Below, in pieces: positions 8,568 to 16,945 of a stretch of DNA of 64,000 nt. The notes under the pieces are model-generated. The model did no database searches. It had not been told where the DNA came from and was given only the letters and a program-made list of their open reading frames with translations. The position numbers and the translations under genes were made by a program. Where the stretch lies: NCBI GenBank assembly GCA_965242905.1, contig CBDETM010000002.1, positions 1,240,001 through 1,304,000 of the forward strand, read 5' to 3'. Each line of letters starts with the position of its first letter. Within the stretch, counting starts at the first letter, position 1. This stretch comes from Bin5 sp965242905 (GTDB lineage Bacteria > Chloroflexota > Anaerolineae > Caldilineales > Caldilineaceae).

Positions 8568-9626
8568 CTAGTCGTCCCAGGCTTTGACGGCGATCTTGAT
8601 TACTTGCTCGTCGCCGAGGCGGTAGGTGCCGTCGAGGGCGTGGAAGCCGTCGCCCACGCGGTCGAGGGGCAGTTTGTGGCTGACCATTTCGCCGTAAGGG
8701 AATTCGTTCTTCTCGAGAATGGGCAGGCCGCGCACGAAGTGCTCGTAGGTGCTGCCCCAGACGGCCTCGAAGGTCAGATTTTTGCGCATGAGGAGCTGGT
8801 TGATGTTGAAGTCGATGGAGCCCATGTCGACGAAGTGGCCGACCTCGACGTAGGTGCCGCTGCCGCGCAGGTAGCCCAGTCCTTCGGGCGTGGCGGCGAG
8901 GAAGCCGGAACATTCGAAAACGATATCGGCGCCGCGTTTGAGCGGTGTGTGCCAGTAGACCTGCTCGGTGCGCTCTTCGACGCTGGTGACTTCCTCGATG
9001 TTGATGGTGACGTCGGCGCCGAACTCTTTTGCGAGTTCGAGGCGCCTGGCGGGGCCGCCGACGACGATGATGTTGGCGGCGCCCATCTGTTTGGCGCAGA
9101 GGAGGGTAACGAGGCCGATGGCGCCGCTGCCCTGGACGACGACGGTATCGCCGAGCTGTACTTTGCCGCGCATGGCGGCGTGGACGCCGATGGTGTAGGG
9201 CTCGGTGAGCACGGCGACTTCGGGCGAGCAGCTGGTCTTGAGCATGCAGGTATTTTCGAAGCCGAGATAGATGTAGTCGGCGAACCCGCCGTAGAAGTGG
9301 GGGGCGACATCGGGTGTGTCGTAGAAGCCGTATGCGCCGTAGCCGCCTGTGCCAGGGGAGAAGATGACGCGGTCGCCTTCTTCGAGGGGGCGGCCGATGT
9401 AGTCTTTGGCACCGCCGGCGCCGATGGCCTCGATAACGCCGACGTTTTCGTGGCCGAGGACGACTTCGCCCTGGAAGCCGTTCTGCCACATGTGCAGGTC
9501 GGTGCCGCAGATTCCGGCGAGCTCCTGGCGGAGCAGCACTTTGCCGGGTTCAGGGTCGAGTACGGGGTATTCGCGAACTTCGAAGTCCTGTCCTTGGGCG
9601 ATGACCGCCCGACCGGTTTTTGCCAT
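8568..9626 (-). CDS. Zinc-dependent MDR alcohol/polyol dehydrogenase
   Basis: A 352-aa medium-chain dehydrogenase. The catalytic-zinc site is intact: Cys40 in GICGTDLH and His59-Glu60 in LGHENVG. The Rossmann motif VVQGSGAIGLV is present. The four-cysteine structural zinc lobe of classical alcohol dehydrogenases is absent. This matches polyol/threonine-dehydrogenase-like members, which oxidise secondary alcohols of sugars or related compounds with NAD(P). It lies upstream of the propeller gene and may be cotranscribed with it over a 192-bp gap. The substrate is not predictable. Confidence 0.92.
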   Translation of the reverse strand: MAKTGRAVIAQGQDFEVREYPVLDPEPGKVLLRQELAGICGTDLHMWQNGFQGEVVLGHENVGVIEAIGAGGAKDYIGRPLEEGDRVIFSPGTGGYGAYGFYDTPDVAPHFYGGFADYIYLGFENTCMLKTSCSPEVAVLTEPYTIGVHAAMRGKVQLGDTVVVQGSGAIGLVTLLCAKQMGAANIIVVGGPARRLELAKEFGADVTINIEEVTSVEERTEQVYWHTPLKRGADIVFECSGFLAATPEGLGYLRGSGTYVEVGHFVDMGSIDFNINQLLMRKNLTFEAVWGSTYEHFVRGLPILEKNEFPYGEMVSHKLPLDRVGDGFHALDGTYRLGDEQVIKIAVKAWDD

Positions 9627-9958
9627 GATATTTTCTCCTGCTGCTGGTTGCGTGAGTTCAGGTAGACCCGTAATTGCCTCCGCTGTTATGGGGCGGCAGG
9701 GCCAGGGAGGTCATAGGAGGTATTGGGATATGAAAGTTGAACAGACTGTTGTCGGGGCACGGACCGGTAGGGTCTGCGCCCGGTGAATGGGGCTAAGTAT
9801 ACTACAGCCATTGGGCGAGCGATAGTCCTTTGAGGTGATTGTACAGGAGTGTGGGGGCGGACGGTGGGGAAGGTTTCGAGGATGCTGGGGGCGTGTGGAT
9901 GGGGAAGGGCGTAGAGTTAAGAGTGGAAGTGTGGAGGCGGGCGAAGGCGGCCGCGGAG
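9627..9958. other. Intergenic, no gene seen
   Basis: About 330 bases separate the dehydrogenase start from the end of the HEPN gene. They include the upstream region of the dehydrogenase and a G-rich stretch near 9850-9955. I see no coding or RNA feature. Confidence 0.5.
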
Positions 9959-10345
9959 CTAGCGTTGGTTCTTCACAAAGGTTGCGACTTTTTCGGCTAG
10001 TGCAATTGCTTCCCACGCCTCTTCTACGTCGGGATCTACGAAGTTTTCCAGCGGGTAGCGTACTCCGGCGCCGTATCTGCCCAAAGTCTCGGCCGCCAGT
10101 TTCAGTTGGCTGAAAGCAGGCTGGCTTTGCGCGCACTCCTGTGTCAGATAGAACAGATCATGGACAAAGTTGAAACTATGTGATCTGGAGACCAGGAACC
10201 CTTTCAGGTGCTTTTCGGCACATTGCCGGGCGTAATAGCAGGCCATTTCGGGAATCGGATCGCTGGGAAGCATGGCACGTCGGGCCATTTCCAGATCTTG
10301 TTCTGCCTTTTTGAACCAGTCCTGTTCAGGACGCCGCTCGCTCAT
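9959..10345 (-). CDS. HEPN domain protein (toxin-like partner of MNT)
   Basis: A 128-aa all-helical HEPN-domain protein. I chose the ATG at 10345 (MSERRPEQDWF), which overlaps the end of the upstream nucleotidyltransferase gene by 20 bases. Typical features are ARQCAEKHLKGFLV and FVHDLFYL, and a C-terminal RYPLENF. HEPN proteins paired with minimal nucleotidyltransferases form toxin-antitoxin modules in which the HEPN partner is an RNase and is AMPylated by the MNT partner. The arginine-to-histidine spacing here (R, seven residues, H) is longer than the canonical RX4-6H, so RNase activity is uncertain. Confidence 0.88.
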   Translation of the reverse strand: MSERRPEQDWFKKAEQDLEMARRAMLPSDPIPEMACYYARQCAEKHLKGFLVSRSHSFNFVHDLFYLTQECAQSQPAFSQLKLAAETLGRYGAGVRYPLENFVDPDVEEAWEAIALAEKVATFVKNQR

Positions 10346-10664
10346 ACAGGATTTCCTGGGATTCGAGAGCCGTGTTGGCAAAGGAGTAAGGGTTGTCGCG
10401 CTGCTCTGCCAGGCGGTCATGCGTGGTGACGAGGACATCGACGGGCAGAATGAACTGCTCCGCTATCGCAGCGCGAATGGGATTGTCCCGTTTGGGCCAG
10501 TCGTCGAGGGATTTGAGGACGACGAGGAGGTCGACGTCGCTGTGGGAGCCGGCGTTGCCGCGGGCGTGGCTGCCGAAGAGGATGATTTGCTCCGGGTCAA
10601 ATTTTTGGGCGATCAACTGGGCAACGGCCTGAATTGTTTCCCTGTCGATGGAGACTTTGGTCAC
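10326..10664 (-). CDS. Minimal nucleotidyltransferase (MNT), antitoxin-like
   Basis: A 112-aa DNA polymerase-beta-type nucleotidyltransferase starting at GTG 10664. The catalytic signature is GSHARG (residues 31-36) followed by SDVDLLV with Asp43 and Asp45, and a third acidic residue probably Asp96 equivalent in PVDVLV. It is immediately upstream of, and overlaps by 20 bases, the HEPN gene, the standard order of an MNT-HEPN module. The two are surely cotranscribed and translationally linked. Confidence 0.9.
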   Translation of the reverse strand: MTKVSIDRETIQAVAQLIAQKFDPEQIILFGSHARGNAGSHSDVDLLVVLKSLDDWPKRDNPIRAAIAEQFILPVDVLVTTHDRLAEQRDNPYSFANTALESQEILYERAAS

Positions 10665-11275
10665 TTGATGGAAACCTCGTTGCGAATGTTCTGTTGTGAA
10701 TTTGCCTGAATCGAGCGGTCAGGTGTCAAGTGCATTCTAGCGGAATTCGCGTGCAGGGCGAAGTTGCCTGCAGACGGTTACATATTTGTCTGATTTTTGC
10801 GGTTGGGCTGCCGGGATTGGGCAGGGAAGATTTACGGGAATGGGATCGAATTTCTGAGCGAGACAGGGGAAGGGTTTTGGGGCCGACGGGGGGTGGGAAA
10901 TTACACAGAGGATGAGTAGTTTTTACTCTGGTAGCGACGCCTGAAATGGGGTCGAAAAGTTACACAGGCGATGTGTAATTTTGGCGGCATTGCGCGTTCC
11001 CGCGATGGGAGGTTTAGGGCTTGTGGGGATGTACTTATATGTGATGTCCAGACAGTTCATTCCCATATATGATATTTAATGTGGGTAAGGGCACGCACAA
11101 GGGGTGCCCCTACGGGGCCTGTGCATGCATTCCAACCTGGCCGCGAGGACGAGGGCACCCACAAGGGGTGCCCCTACGGGTTTTGGCGGTGGGGATGGGA
11201 AAGGGGAGGCGGCGGGTGGGCGTGCTACAATGGGGGCCGGTTTCGCGGCGGGTCGACGACTTTGGGGGTGGTCAG
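10665..11275. other. Intergenic region with two palindromic repeats
   Basis: About 610 bases without a convincing gene. A TTGACA-like sequence read on the minus strand near 10731 could be part of the MNT promoter. Two copies of a GGGCAC palindromic repeat occur at 11089-11117 and 11153-11180. Confidence 0.5.
11089..11180. repeat. Two GGGCAC...GTGCCCCTACGGG palindromic repeats
   Basis: Copies at 11089-11117 and 11153-11180 share GGGCAC, a variable base pair, CACAAGG and GGTGCCCCTACGGG. The inner bases form a hairpin GGGCACC-CACAA-GGGGTGCCC. The same element recurs at 15723, 54648, 55120, 58663 and 58730. Confidence 0.85.
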
Positions 11276-11551
11276 GTGTCAGGATCAGGTGGGGCGAGGC
11301 GGGCGGCGACGGGGCAGGCGGATCGGGAGGCTGAAGTCGAGGAGGCTGAGGTCGAGGAGGCCCGGATCCGATTGGAGGCTGAGAGGGAGCGGATACGGGA
11401 GGAAATCAGCAGCTATCCGGCGCCGATTGCGGGGTGTGACGAGCAGTTCAATTTTTTGCTGGAACGGCGGGCGCAGGTGCGGCGTGAGCTGGCGCGGTTG
11501 GTGGCGGAGGAGAGGCTGCGGCGGGGGGCGCAGCGGGGCGAGAGCGTTTAG
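11276..11551 (+). CDS. Small charged helical protein, unknown
   Basis: A possible 91-aa protein starting at GTG 11276. The first 20 residues are Gly/Arg-rich, then an alternating Glu/Arg helix leads into REEISSYPAPIAGC and a second helix with LLERRAQVRRELARL. The pattern of an amphipathic helix around a Pro-Ile-Ala-Cys turn looks protein-like, and codon use matches the surroundings. A TACAAT-like -10 lies at about 11226. No strong ribosome binding site is present and I do not recognise the family, so this may be spurious. Confidence 0.4.
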   Translation: MSGSGGARRAATGQADREAEVEEAEVEEARIRLEAERERIREEISSYPAPIAGCDEQFNFLLERRAQVRRELARLVAEERLRRGAQRGESV

Positions 11552-11577
11552 GCGCTGGCGGTGCGGGGGGTGGAAGT

Positions 11578-11706
11578 GGGATGAGCAGGTTGCGGCGAAT
11601 GGAGCGGTTTGGGGGGGAGCGGGATGAGCAGGTTGCGGCGAATGGAGCGGTTGAGGGGGAAGCGGGATGAACAGGTTGCGGCGGATGGAGCGGTTGAGGG
11701 GGAAGG
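11578..11706 (+). repeat. Three tandem 43-bp repeats
   Basis: Three consecutive 43-base units start at 11578, 11621 and 11664, each beginning GGGATGARCAGGTTGCGGCG. The unit is not a multiple of three, so it is unlikely to be coding. Confidence 0.85.
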
Positions 11707-11842
11707 ATTTACGGCCGCAACGGTGCCGGTGCGGTTGGGGGATGGAGGGCACGGCCAGGGGGATGGGCGGATGCGGCAGGCTGTGTGCGGGGGCCAGATT
11801 TGACGCTCGACCCCGCATGTCCCTCTTGATCGTGGGCCGACG

Positions 11843-12535
11843 TTATTCGAGCTGACGGATTACCGAGACCACTTTGCCCTTGACGCTGACGTCGGCGGCG
11901 GGCAGGAACATTTCGGGATAGCTGGGGTTGGCCGGGCGGAGTCTGACCTGGTCCCCTTCGAGGAAGAAGTGTTTGAGTGTGGTCTCGTTCTGGGTGTCGA
12001 TCCAGGCGGCGACCATTTCGCCGTTTTCGGCGCGTTCCTGGTGGCGAAGGATGACGATGTCGCCGTCGAGGACGCTGGCGTCGATCATGGAGTCGCCCTG
12101 GACGCGGAGGGCGTAGAGCTCGGCGGGGTTGCGGTAGAGGGTCTCGTTGAGCTCGAGCCATTCGTCGGCGGTGTAGTGGTCGGTTGTTTCGACCTGGATT
12201 GGCTCGCCGGCGGCGATGTAGCCGAGGACGGGCACCTGGAAGAAGTTGAATGCGGAGCCGTCGCCGCCCTGGTGGGTGGGGGGCGCGCCTGCGAGGTCGC
12301 CGGCGAGGCCGGCTTCCTGGAGGCGGTCCCAGTCGAGGCTGAGGCCGCGGCTGACTTCCTTGTCGCGTCTGATCAGCTTGTCCTTCTCCAGTTTGGTGAG
12401 GTTGTACTTGACGACGGAGGTGCTGGAGATGCTGCAGGCGGTGCCGATGTCGCGGATTGAGGGGGGGTAGTTGTTTTCCTCGACGAATTCGGCGATGAAG
12501 GCGAGCATGCTCTTCTGGCGATCGGAAAGTTTCAT
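11843..12535 (-). CDS. lexA: LexA SOS repressor/protease
   Basis: A 230-aa LexA. Residues 1-65 form the winged helix DNA-binding domain (SIRDIGTACSISSTSVVKY is the recognition region). The autocleavage site is Ala99-Gly100 in LGYIAAGEP, the nucleophile is Ser149 in GDSM, and the general base is Lys188 in TTLKHF. All catalytic parts are therefore intact, so RecA-stimulated self-cleavage is expected. It is slightly longer than E. coli LexA (202 aa) owing to a loop before the cleavage site. Its promoter region carries two matching operator-like sites, implying autoregulation, and a third similar site lies at the ssb cluster at 43.6 kb. Confidence 0.96.
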   Translation of the reverse strand: MKLSDRQKSMLAFIAEFVEENNYPPSIRDIGTACSISSTSVVKYNLTKLEKDKLIRRDKEVSRGLSLDWDRLQEAGLAGDLAGAPPTHQGGDGSAFNFFQVPVLGYIAAGEPIQVETTDHYTADEWLELNETLYRNPAELYALRVQGDSMIDASVLDGDIVILRHQERAENGEMVAAWIDTQNETTLKHFFLEGDQVRLRPANPSYPEMFLPAADVSVKGKVVSVIRQLE

Positions 12536-12673
12536 TGTGTTCCTCCTTTTGGTTTGATGGATTGGCTATGACGTAGTTGCAATCAGAATGCTGCGATCAT
12601 TTTTGGAAGTGTTCACAGGTTGACGGTTCACGATTATCCCAAATATCACAGGTATTTCCCAATTCCTATCCCA

Positions 12674-12702
12674 ATTATACAAGAACATCTGTGCGGTGTC
12701 AA
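12674..12702 (-). promoter_or_regulatory. Promoter of lexA (TTGACA-17-TATAAT)
   Basis: On the minus strand the -35 TTGACA is at 12702-12697 and the -10 TATAAT at 12679-12674, with a 17-base spacer. It lies about 140 bases ahead of the lexA start, leaving a leader of roughly 130 bases. Confidence 0.8.
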
Positions 12703-12725
12703 GTCCTGTCGCGCACGAATGTTCC
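12682..12725. promoter_or_regulatory. Two LexA-operator-like sites
   Basis: Site 1 (12682-12695, minus strand) reads CGCACAGATGTTCT and sits inside the lexA promoter spacer. Site 2 (12712-12725, plus strand) reads CGCACGAATGTTCC, just upstream of the -35. Both resemble the Gram-positive LexA (DinR) box CGAAC-N4-GTTCG and match each other at 11 of 14 positions. Their placement supports autorepression. Confidence 0.7.
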
Positions 12726-13185
12726 AGGGGGGGAACTGCAGGGGTTAGGGGTTAGGGGCCAGGGGTTAGGGGGGTGCAGTTTTTAGTAGTCAGTTTTTAG
12801 TTTTTAGTGAACTGCCGAGCCATGTTCTGTGTGTACTGTGGGCGGTCAGGCTGGGGGGAATGTAGCATCAGTGTTTCTGTAGCGGGAAGTCGATGGTTCA
12901 TAGCGGTGAACGTTGGGCATAAGTGGGCTTTGCCGTGCCTGCGCCGGCACACAGTCGGGACGCGTCGGGACGCGGGGGAAGTTCTGGTCGCAGCGGGTCG
13001 CCAAGTTCATATTTCGCTCAAACTTTCTGCGGCGGGGGGGTGTAGGAGAGGGGGCGTTGCGGGGGCGGAGCCCCCGCACAAGGGAGGGCCGACTAGGCCC
13101 GACCGCACAACTGCAGTGGTCAGTGGTTAGTGGTCAGTGGTCAGAAACAGCAGAGACCGATTGTCAGGATAGGGGGTGGGGGTAG
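12726..13185. repeat. Repeat-rich gap; copy a of the ~120-bp dispersed repeat at 12987-13107
   Basis: The region begins with short GGGGTTAG and TTTTTAG runs (12740-12810). It then holds copy a (12987-13107) of a repeat that starts GTCGCAGCGGG, contains the hairpin GCGGGGGC-GGA-GCCCCCGC and GGGCCGACTAGGCCC, and ends GACCGC. GTCAGTGGTTAGTGGTCAG runs follow. No gene is evident. Confidence 0.75.
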
Positions 13186-14592
13186 ATGAGGATTACGTTT
13201 GATGGGGCGGCGGGGGAGGTGACGGGGTCGATGCACCTGCTGGAGGTGAACGGGCAGCGGATATTGCTGGATTGCGGGCTGTATCAGGGGCGGCGGGCCG
13301 ATACGTACGAGCGGAATCTGAATTTTCGGTGGGAGCCAGCGTCGATCGATTGTGTGGTGCTGAGCCACGCGCATATCGACCACACGGGGAAGCTGCCGAA
13401 CCTGGTGAAGCAGGGGTTTGGCGGGAATGTGTGGTGCACGGCGGCGACGCGGAATCTGTCGGCGTATATGCTGATGGACAGCGGGTACATCCAGGAGAAG
13501 GACGTGGAGTATCTGAACCGGCGGCGGGCGCGCAGGGGGGAGCCGCCGGTGGCGCCGATATACACGCGGGACGATGCGCGGGATACGCTGCCGCTGTTTG
13601 TGAGCGTGGGCGAGGGGCGGCCTGTACCGATCGCGAACGGGGTGACGCTCACTTTTCGAAATGCAGGGCATATTCTGGGTTCGGCGTTTGTGGAGCTGGA
13701 GATAGAGGAGTTTGCGAGCGGGAAGCGCCGGCGGCTGGTGTTCAGCGGGGACCTGGGGCGGGACGAGATCGCGCTGCTGCGGAGTCCGGCGACGGCGGGG
13801 GAGGCCGACCTGCTGATCATGGAGAGCACGTACGGGGCACGGCTGCACGGGCGGTACGAGACGGCGCTGAGGCGGTTGCGGGAGGTGGTGTGCGAGACGG
13901 CGCGGCGGCGGGGGAAGGTGATCATTCCGTCGTTTGCGGTTGGGCGGACACAGGAGATCGTGTTCGCTCTGAATCAGCTGGATGCGAGGGGGGATATTCC
14001 GGAGATCCCTGTGTTTGTGGACAGCCCGCTGGCGGTGAATGCGACGGATGTGTTTCGGATGCATCCGGAGTCGTGGGACACCGGTGTGCAGACTTTCCTG
14101 GAGGATGGGCGGCGGCGGAGCCCGTTTGATTATCCGCGCATTGAGTATGTGCGGGAGGTGCGGCGGAGCAAGCAGCTGAATCATATGACGGAGCCGGCGA
14201 TTATCATCAGCGCGAGCGGGATGGCTGAGAGCGGGCGGATTCTGCACCATCTGAAGAACAACATCACGCACGCGGAGAACACGGTGCTGTTCGTGAGCTT
14301 TCAGGCGCAGCACACGCTGGGGCGGCGTATTCTGGAGGGGAGGGAAAAGGTACGGATTTTCGGTGAGGAGTACGACGTGCGGGCGGAGGTTGCGCGGATC
14401 AACGGGTACAGTGCGCATGCGGACCAGGCGGAACTGGTGGCGTGGGCATCACATTTTGATCGGGAGCGGCTGGAGAGGGTTTTTCTGGTGCACGGGGAGC
14501 CGGAGGGGGCGGAGGCTCTGGCGGGTAAGCTGCGGGAGCAGGGGCATAGGGATGTTGTTGTGCCGGAATTGCACGGGTCGTTCGAGTTCTGA
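13186..14592 (+). CDS. MBL-fold beta-CASP ribonuclease-like protein
   Basis: A 468-aa metallo-beta-lactamase/beta-CASP hydrolase. The metal motif is HAHIDH (residues 61-66); later histidine/aspartate ligands include SGDLG and ESTYG, the beta-CASP region has PSFAVGRTQE and DSPLAVNATDVF, then SASGMAESGRI, and the C-terminal RMMBL domain has NGYSAHADQAEL and VHGEPEG. Members of this bacterial group resemble the CPSF-73/Ysh1 family and are RNases, acting on RNA in the cytoplasm. Length is typical. It stands alone between repeat regions and ends in a strong intrinsic terminator. Confidence 0.94.
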   Translation: MRITFDGAAGEVTGSMHLLEVNGQRILLDCGLYQGRRADTYERNLNFRWEPASIDCVVLSHAHIDHTGKLPNLVKQGFGGNVWCTAATRNLSAYMLMDSGYIQEKDVEYLNRRRARRGEPPVAPIYTRDDARDTLPLFVSVGEGRPVPIANGVTLTFRNAGHILGSAFVELEIEEFASGKRRRLVFSGDLGRDEIALLRSPATAGEADLLIMESTYGARLHGRYETALRRLREVVCETARRRGKVIIPSFAVGRTQEIVFALNQLDARGDIPEIPVFVDSPLAVNATDVFRMHPESWDTGVQTFLEDGRRRSPFDYPRIEYVREVRRSKQLNHMTEPAIIISASGMAESGRILHHLKNNITHAENTVLFVSFQAQHTLGRRILEGREKVRIFGEEYDVRAEVARINGYSAHADQAELVAWASHFDRERLERVFLVHGEPEGAEALAGKLREQGHRDVVVPELHGSFEF

Positions 14593-14599
14593 GGATTAT

Positions 14600-14698
14600 T
14601 GGAACTTCTATTTTCCGCGAAGGGACGCGAAGAGGCGCTAAGAAGACCTTTTTCTATCCCCGAAGGGACGCGAAGGGGCGCTAAGAACATCTTTTTTG
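14600..14698. repeat. Two to three units of the GCGAAGGGACGCGAAG repeat
   Basis: Units with CCGCGAAGGGACGCGAAGAGG and a related CGAAGGGACGCGAAGGGGC are spaced about 40 bases apart. They belong to the family clustered at 16.6-16.9 kb. Confidence 0.75.
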
Positions 14699-14742
14699 AG
14701 CCGCGAAAGGCCGCGAAGGGAGGCTTTCGCGGCTGTTTTTTT
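14699..14742 (+). terminator. Intrinsic terminator after the beta-CASP gene
   Basis: An 11-bp perfect stem (AGCCGCGAAAG and CTTTCGCGGCT) with a 14-nt loop is followed by G and seven T residues. Confidence 0.9.
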
Positions 14743-14775
14743 GGGGATTCGGGGTTTTGGCTGTGGCTTCGGCGG

Positions 14776-15645
14776 TCAGCAGCCGGCGAGGAAGTTGGCG
14801 CCGTGGAGGATGCCCCATTTTTCGGATTCTTCGGCGCCGTTGAAGTTGGAATCTTCGAGCTCGATGGAGACTGCGCCGTTGTAGCCGTTTTGGGCGAGGA
14901 TGCGGAGTCCTTCGCCCCAGCGGAAGAGGCCCTGGCCGGGGATGGTGTAGCGCCAGCTGTGGGCGCCGAAGGCGATGCGGTCGGCGAAGGTGGCGGGCTG
15001 CTCGTGGCCGTATTCGTAGAGGTTGTCGTCGAGGATCTCGGTGTCCTTGCCGTGGACGTGATGGACGCGATCGACGAACTCGGTGAGGAAGCGGAGGGGG
15101 TCGATGCCCATGCGTATCAGGTGGGAGGGGTCGTAGTTGACGCTCATGGCGGGTGAGGGTACGTCGCGGAAGAAGGCGCGGTAGGTTTCGGGGGTGCAGC
15201 AGAGGGCGCCGGGGCCGGGCCAGCCTTCGATGACGTAGTGGGAGCCGCTTTCTTCGAGGACTGCGGCGAGGGCGGCGAAGCTTTCGACCATGTAGTCGTA
15301 GTTCTGGCGGCGCGGCAGGGTGGGGTCTTCGGGGAGCATGGTAGCGAAGAAGTTCTGGGGGCCGGCGGCGGTGCAGGCGCGGATGCAGTCGGTGTTAAGG
15401 GCGAGGGCGTCGGCGCGGCGGGCGGGGTCGGCGGCGATCATGCCTCTGTTGTCGGGGAGGTCGATGGAGCCGATGCGCAGGCCGGCCGCGGAGACTGCGT
15501 TGAGGGCGCTTTCGGGGTCGGTGGTCAGATCGATTGCTTCCAGTTTGTTGGCTACGGCCCATTCGATGAGGGAAGGGATATCCCGGTTCCAGTTGGTGTT
15601 GACCTGGCGGAAGCCGATGGGGAAGTTGCCTGTTCGCGTTTTCAT
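14776..15645 (-). CDS. Sugar phosphate isomerase/epimerase family protein (TIM barrel)
   Basis: A 289-aa xylose-isomerase-like TIM-barrel protein. I placed the start at ATG 15645 (MKTRTGNFPIGF), since the upstream extension lacks conserved character. Motifs are YVIEGWPGPGAL with the metal-ligand glutamate, SVNYDPSHLIRMGIDP, HHVHGKDTE, and AVSIELEDSNF with the final glutamate. The SVNYDPSH and HGKD motifs are typical of the IolE/hydroxypyruvate-isomerase-like group acting on keto sugars or inosose. It appears to be a single-gene unit. It is distinct from, and only distantly similar to, the relative at 4437-5261. Confidence 0.88.
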   Translation of the reverse strand: MKTRTGNFPIGFRQVNTNWNRDIPSLIEWAVANKLEAIDLTTDPESALNAVSAAGLRIGSIDLPDNRGMIAADPARRADALALNTDCIRACTAAGPQNFFATMLPEDPTLPRRQNYDYMVESFAALAAVLEESGSHYVIEGWPGPGALCCTPETYRAFFRDVPSPAMSVNYDPSHLIRMGIDPLRFLTEFVDRVHHVHGKDTEILDDNLYEYGHEQPATFADRIAFGAHSWRYTIPGQGLFRWGEGLRILAQNGYNGAVSIELEDSNFNGAEESEKWGILHGANFLAGC

Positions 15646-15722
15646 TGGGAAGGTCCTGAGATGGCAGTTTCTTTGGGCTTTTCTTATGTTAGTTTGAACC
15701 CAGTTTTCCTGATGCGCAACCT

Positions 15723-15750
15723 GGGCAACCACAAGGGTTGCCCCTACGGG
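15723..15750 (+). repeat. GGGCAACCACAAGGGTTGCCCCTACGGG palindrome
   Basis: This is a compensated variant of the GGGCAC palindrome: the stem changes from GGGCACC/GGTGCCC to GGGCAACC/GGTTGCCC. The paired change suggests that the hairpin itself is conserved. Confidence 0.8.
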
Positions 15751-15753
15751 TCT

Positions 15754-16614
15754 TTAGCCTTGTGCGATGGGCCGGGCCGGGTCGTTGATCCAGTCGCTCC
15801 AGGAGCCGGGGTAGAGGCGGGCTTCGCCGAGGCCGGCGTGTTCGAGGGCGAGGATGTTGTGGCAGGCGGAGACGCCGGAGCCGCAGTAGAAGATGACTTC
15901 GGACGGGGGCCGGTTGCCCATGAGCTCGCTGAAGCGTGCGGCGAGCTCGGCTTGTTCGAGGAAGAGGCCGTGGCGCAGGTTGCCGGATTGGGGGAGGTTG
16001 GAGGCGCCGGGGATGTGACCGCCGATGGGGTCGTGGGTCTCGTTTTCGCCGCGGAAGCGGTCGGCGGCGCGGGCGTCGATGACGAGTGCGCCGCCGCTGG
16101 CGGTTTTGGCGAGCATTTCGGCGGCGTCAACGACGAGCTCGGGGCGGGGGGTGGCTGTGAAACTGGCGGGCTGCACGGTTTCGTCGCCGCTGCGGGTGGG
16201 CAGACCGGCGGCGGTCCAGGCGTCCCAGCCGCCGTCGAGGACGGCTACGGACTGGTGGCCGACCCAGCGCAGCATCCACCACATGCGGGAGGCCATGCTG
16301 CCGCCGCTGGCGTCGTAGAGGGCGACGCTGGAGCTGTTGCTGATGCCGAGGCGGGCGAGGGTGCGGGCGAAGTCGTGTGGATCGGGCAGGGGGTGGCGGC
16401 CGGTGATGCCGGGGAGGATGGGGCCGGACATGTCTTCGTCGAGGTGGGCGTAGGCTGCGCCGGGGATGTGGCTGCGGGTGAAGGCGCGGCGGCCGGCTTG
16501 GGTGTCGGTGAGGTTGAAGCGGCAGTCGAGGATGCGAAGGTTGGTTGTGGCGAGGGCGTCGGCCAGTTGGGAGCAGGTGATTAGGGTGTGGAAGTGTTGT
16601 TGTTCGATGGTCAT
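15754..16614 (-). CDS. Sulfurtransferase (two rhodanese domains, MST/thiosulfate type)
   Basis: A 286-aa tandem-rhodanese enzyme transferring sulfur from 3-mercaptopyruvate or thiosulfate to a thiol acceptor. The ATG at 16614 follows AAGGAG; the open frame upstream of it is merely the repeat cluster. The N-terminal domain has RILDCRFNL and HIPGAAYAHLD; the C-terminal domain has HIPGASNLP and the active loop CGSGVSA with catalytic Cys244. CGSGV is closer to 3-mercaptopyruvate sulfurtransferase (CGxGVTA) than to rhodanese (CRKGVT). Confidence 0.93.
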   Translation of the reverse strand: MTIEQQHFHTLITCSQLADALATTNLRILDCRFNLTDTQAGRRAFTRSHIPGAAYAHLDEDMSGPILPGITGRHPLPDPHDFARTLARLGISNSSSVALYDASGGSMASRMWWMLRWVGHQSVAVLDGGWDAWTAAGLPTRSGDETVQPASFTATPRPELVVDAAEMLAKTASGGALVIDARAADRFRGENETHDPIGGHIPGASNLPQSGNLRHGLFLEQAELAARFSELMGNRPPSEVIFYCGSGVSACHNILALEHAGLGEARLYPGSWSDWINDPARPIAQG

Positions 16615-16629
16615 TTGGGTAACTCCTTT

Positions 16630-16945
16630 TTTCCATGAAGGGTCGATCAGAACACCTTTTGTTATCCGCGAAGGGACGCTAAGGGGCGCGAAGAACACCT
16701 TTTTACCACGGAGGGCCACGGAGGACCACGGAGAACACCTTTCTTTATCCGCGAAGGGACGCGAAGGGGCGCGAAGGACACCTTTTTCCACGAAGGGCTA
16801 CTAAGGGCCACGGAGAACTCCTTTCTTTGTCCGCGAAGGGACGCGAAGGGGCGCGAAGAACACCTTTTTTCCACGGAGGGCCACGGAGGACCACGGAGAA
16901 CACCTTTCTTTGTCCGTGAAGAGACGCGAAGGGGCGCTAAGGACA
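16630..16945. repeat. Cluster of alternating GCGAAGGGACGCGAAG and CCACGGAGGGCCACGGAGG repeats
   Basis: Units of about 35-40 bases alternate between type A (TCCGCGAAGGGACGCGAAGG followed by GGCGCGAAGAACACC) and type B (CCACGGAGGGCCACGGAGG followed by ACCACGGAGAACACC). There are about four A and three B units. Related single units lie at 8.4, 14.6, 17.5, 45.4 and 46.9 kb. The frame that runs through them is not protein-like. Confidence 0.85.

Noticed and set aside
7380..9665. A 761-aa plus-strand frame rich in Val, Ala, Asp and Gly
   Set aside because: It is antisense to the NHL-repeat and dehydrogenase genes, which have clear family motifs, and the composition is typical of a shadow frame.
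10665..11275. A LexA box before the HEPN/MNT genes (AGAACATTCGCAAC on the minus strand near 10685)
   Set aside because: Only the first seven bases match; the second half-site is absent, so it is not supported.
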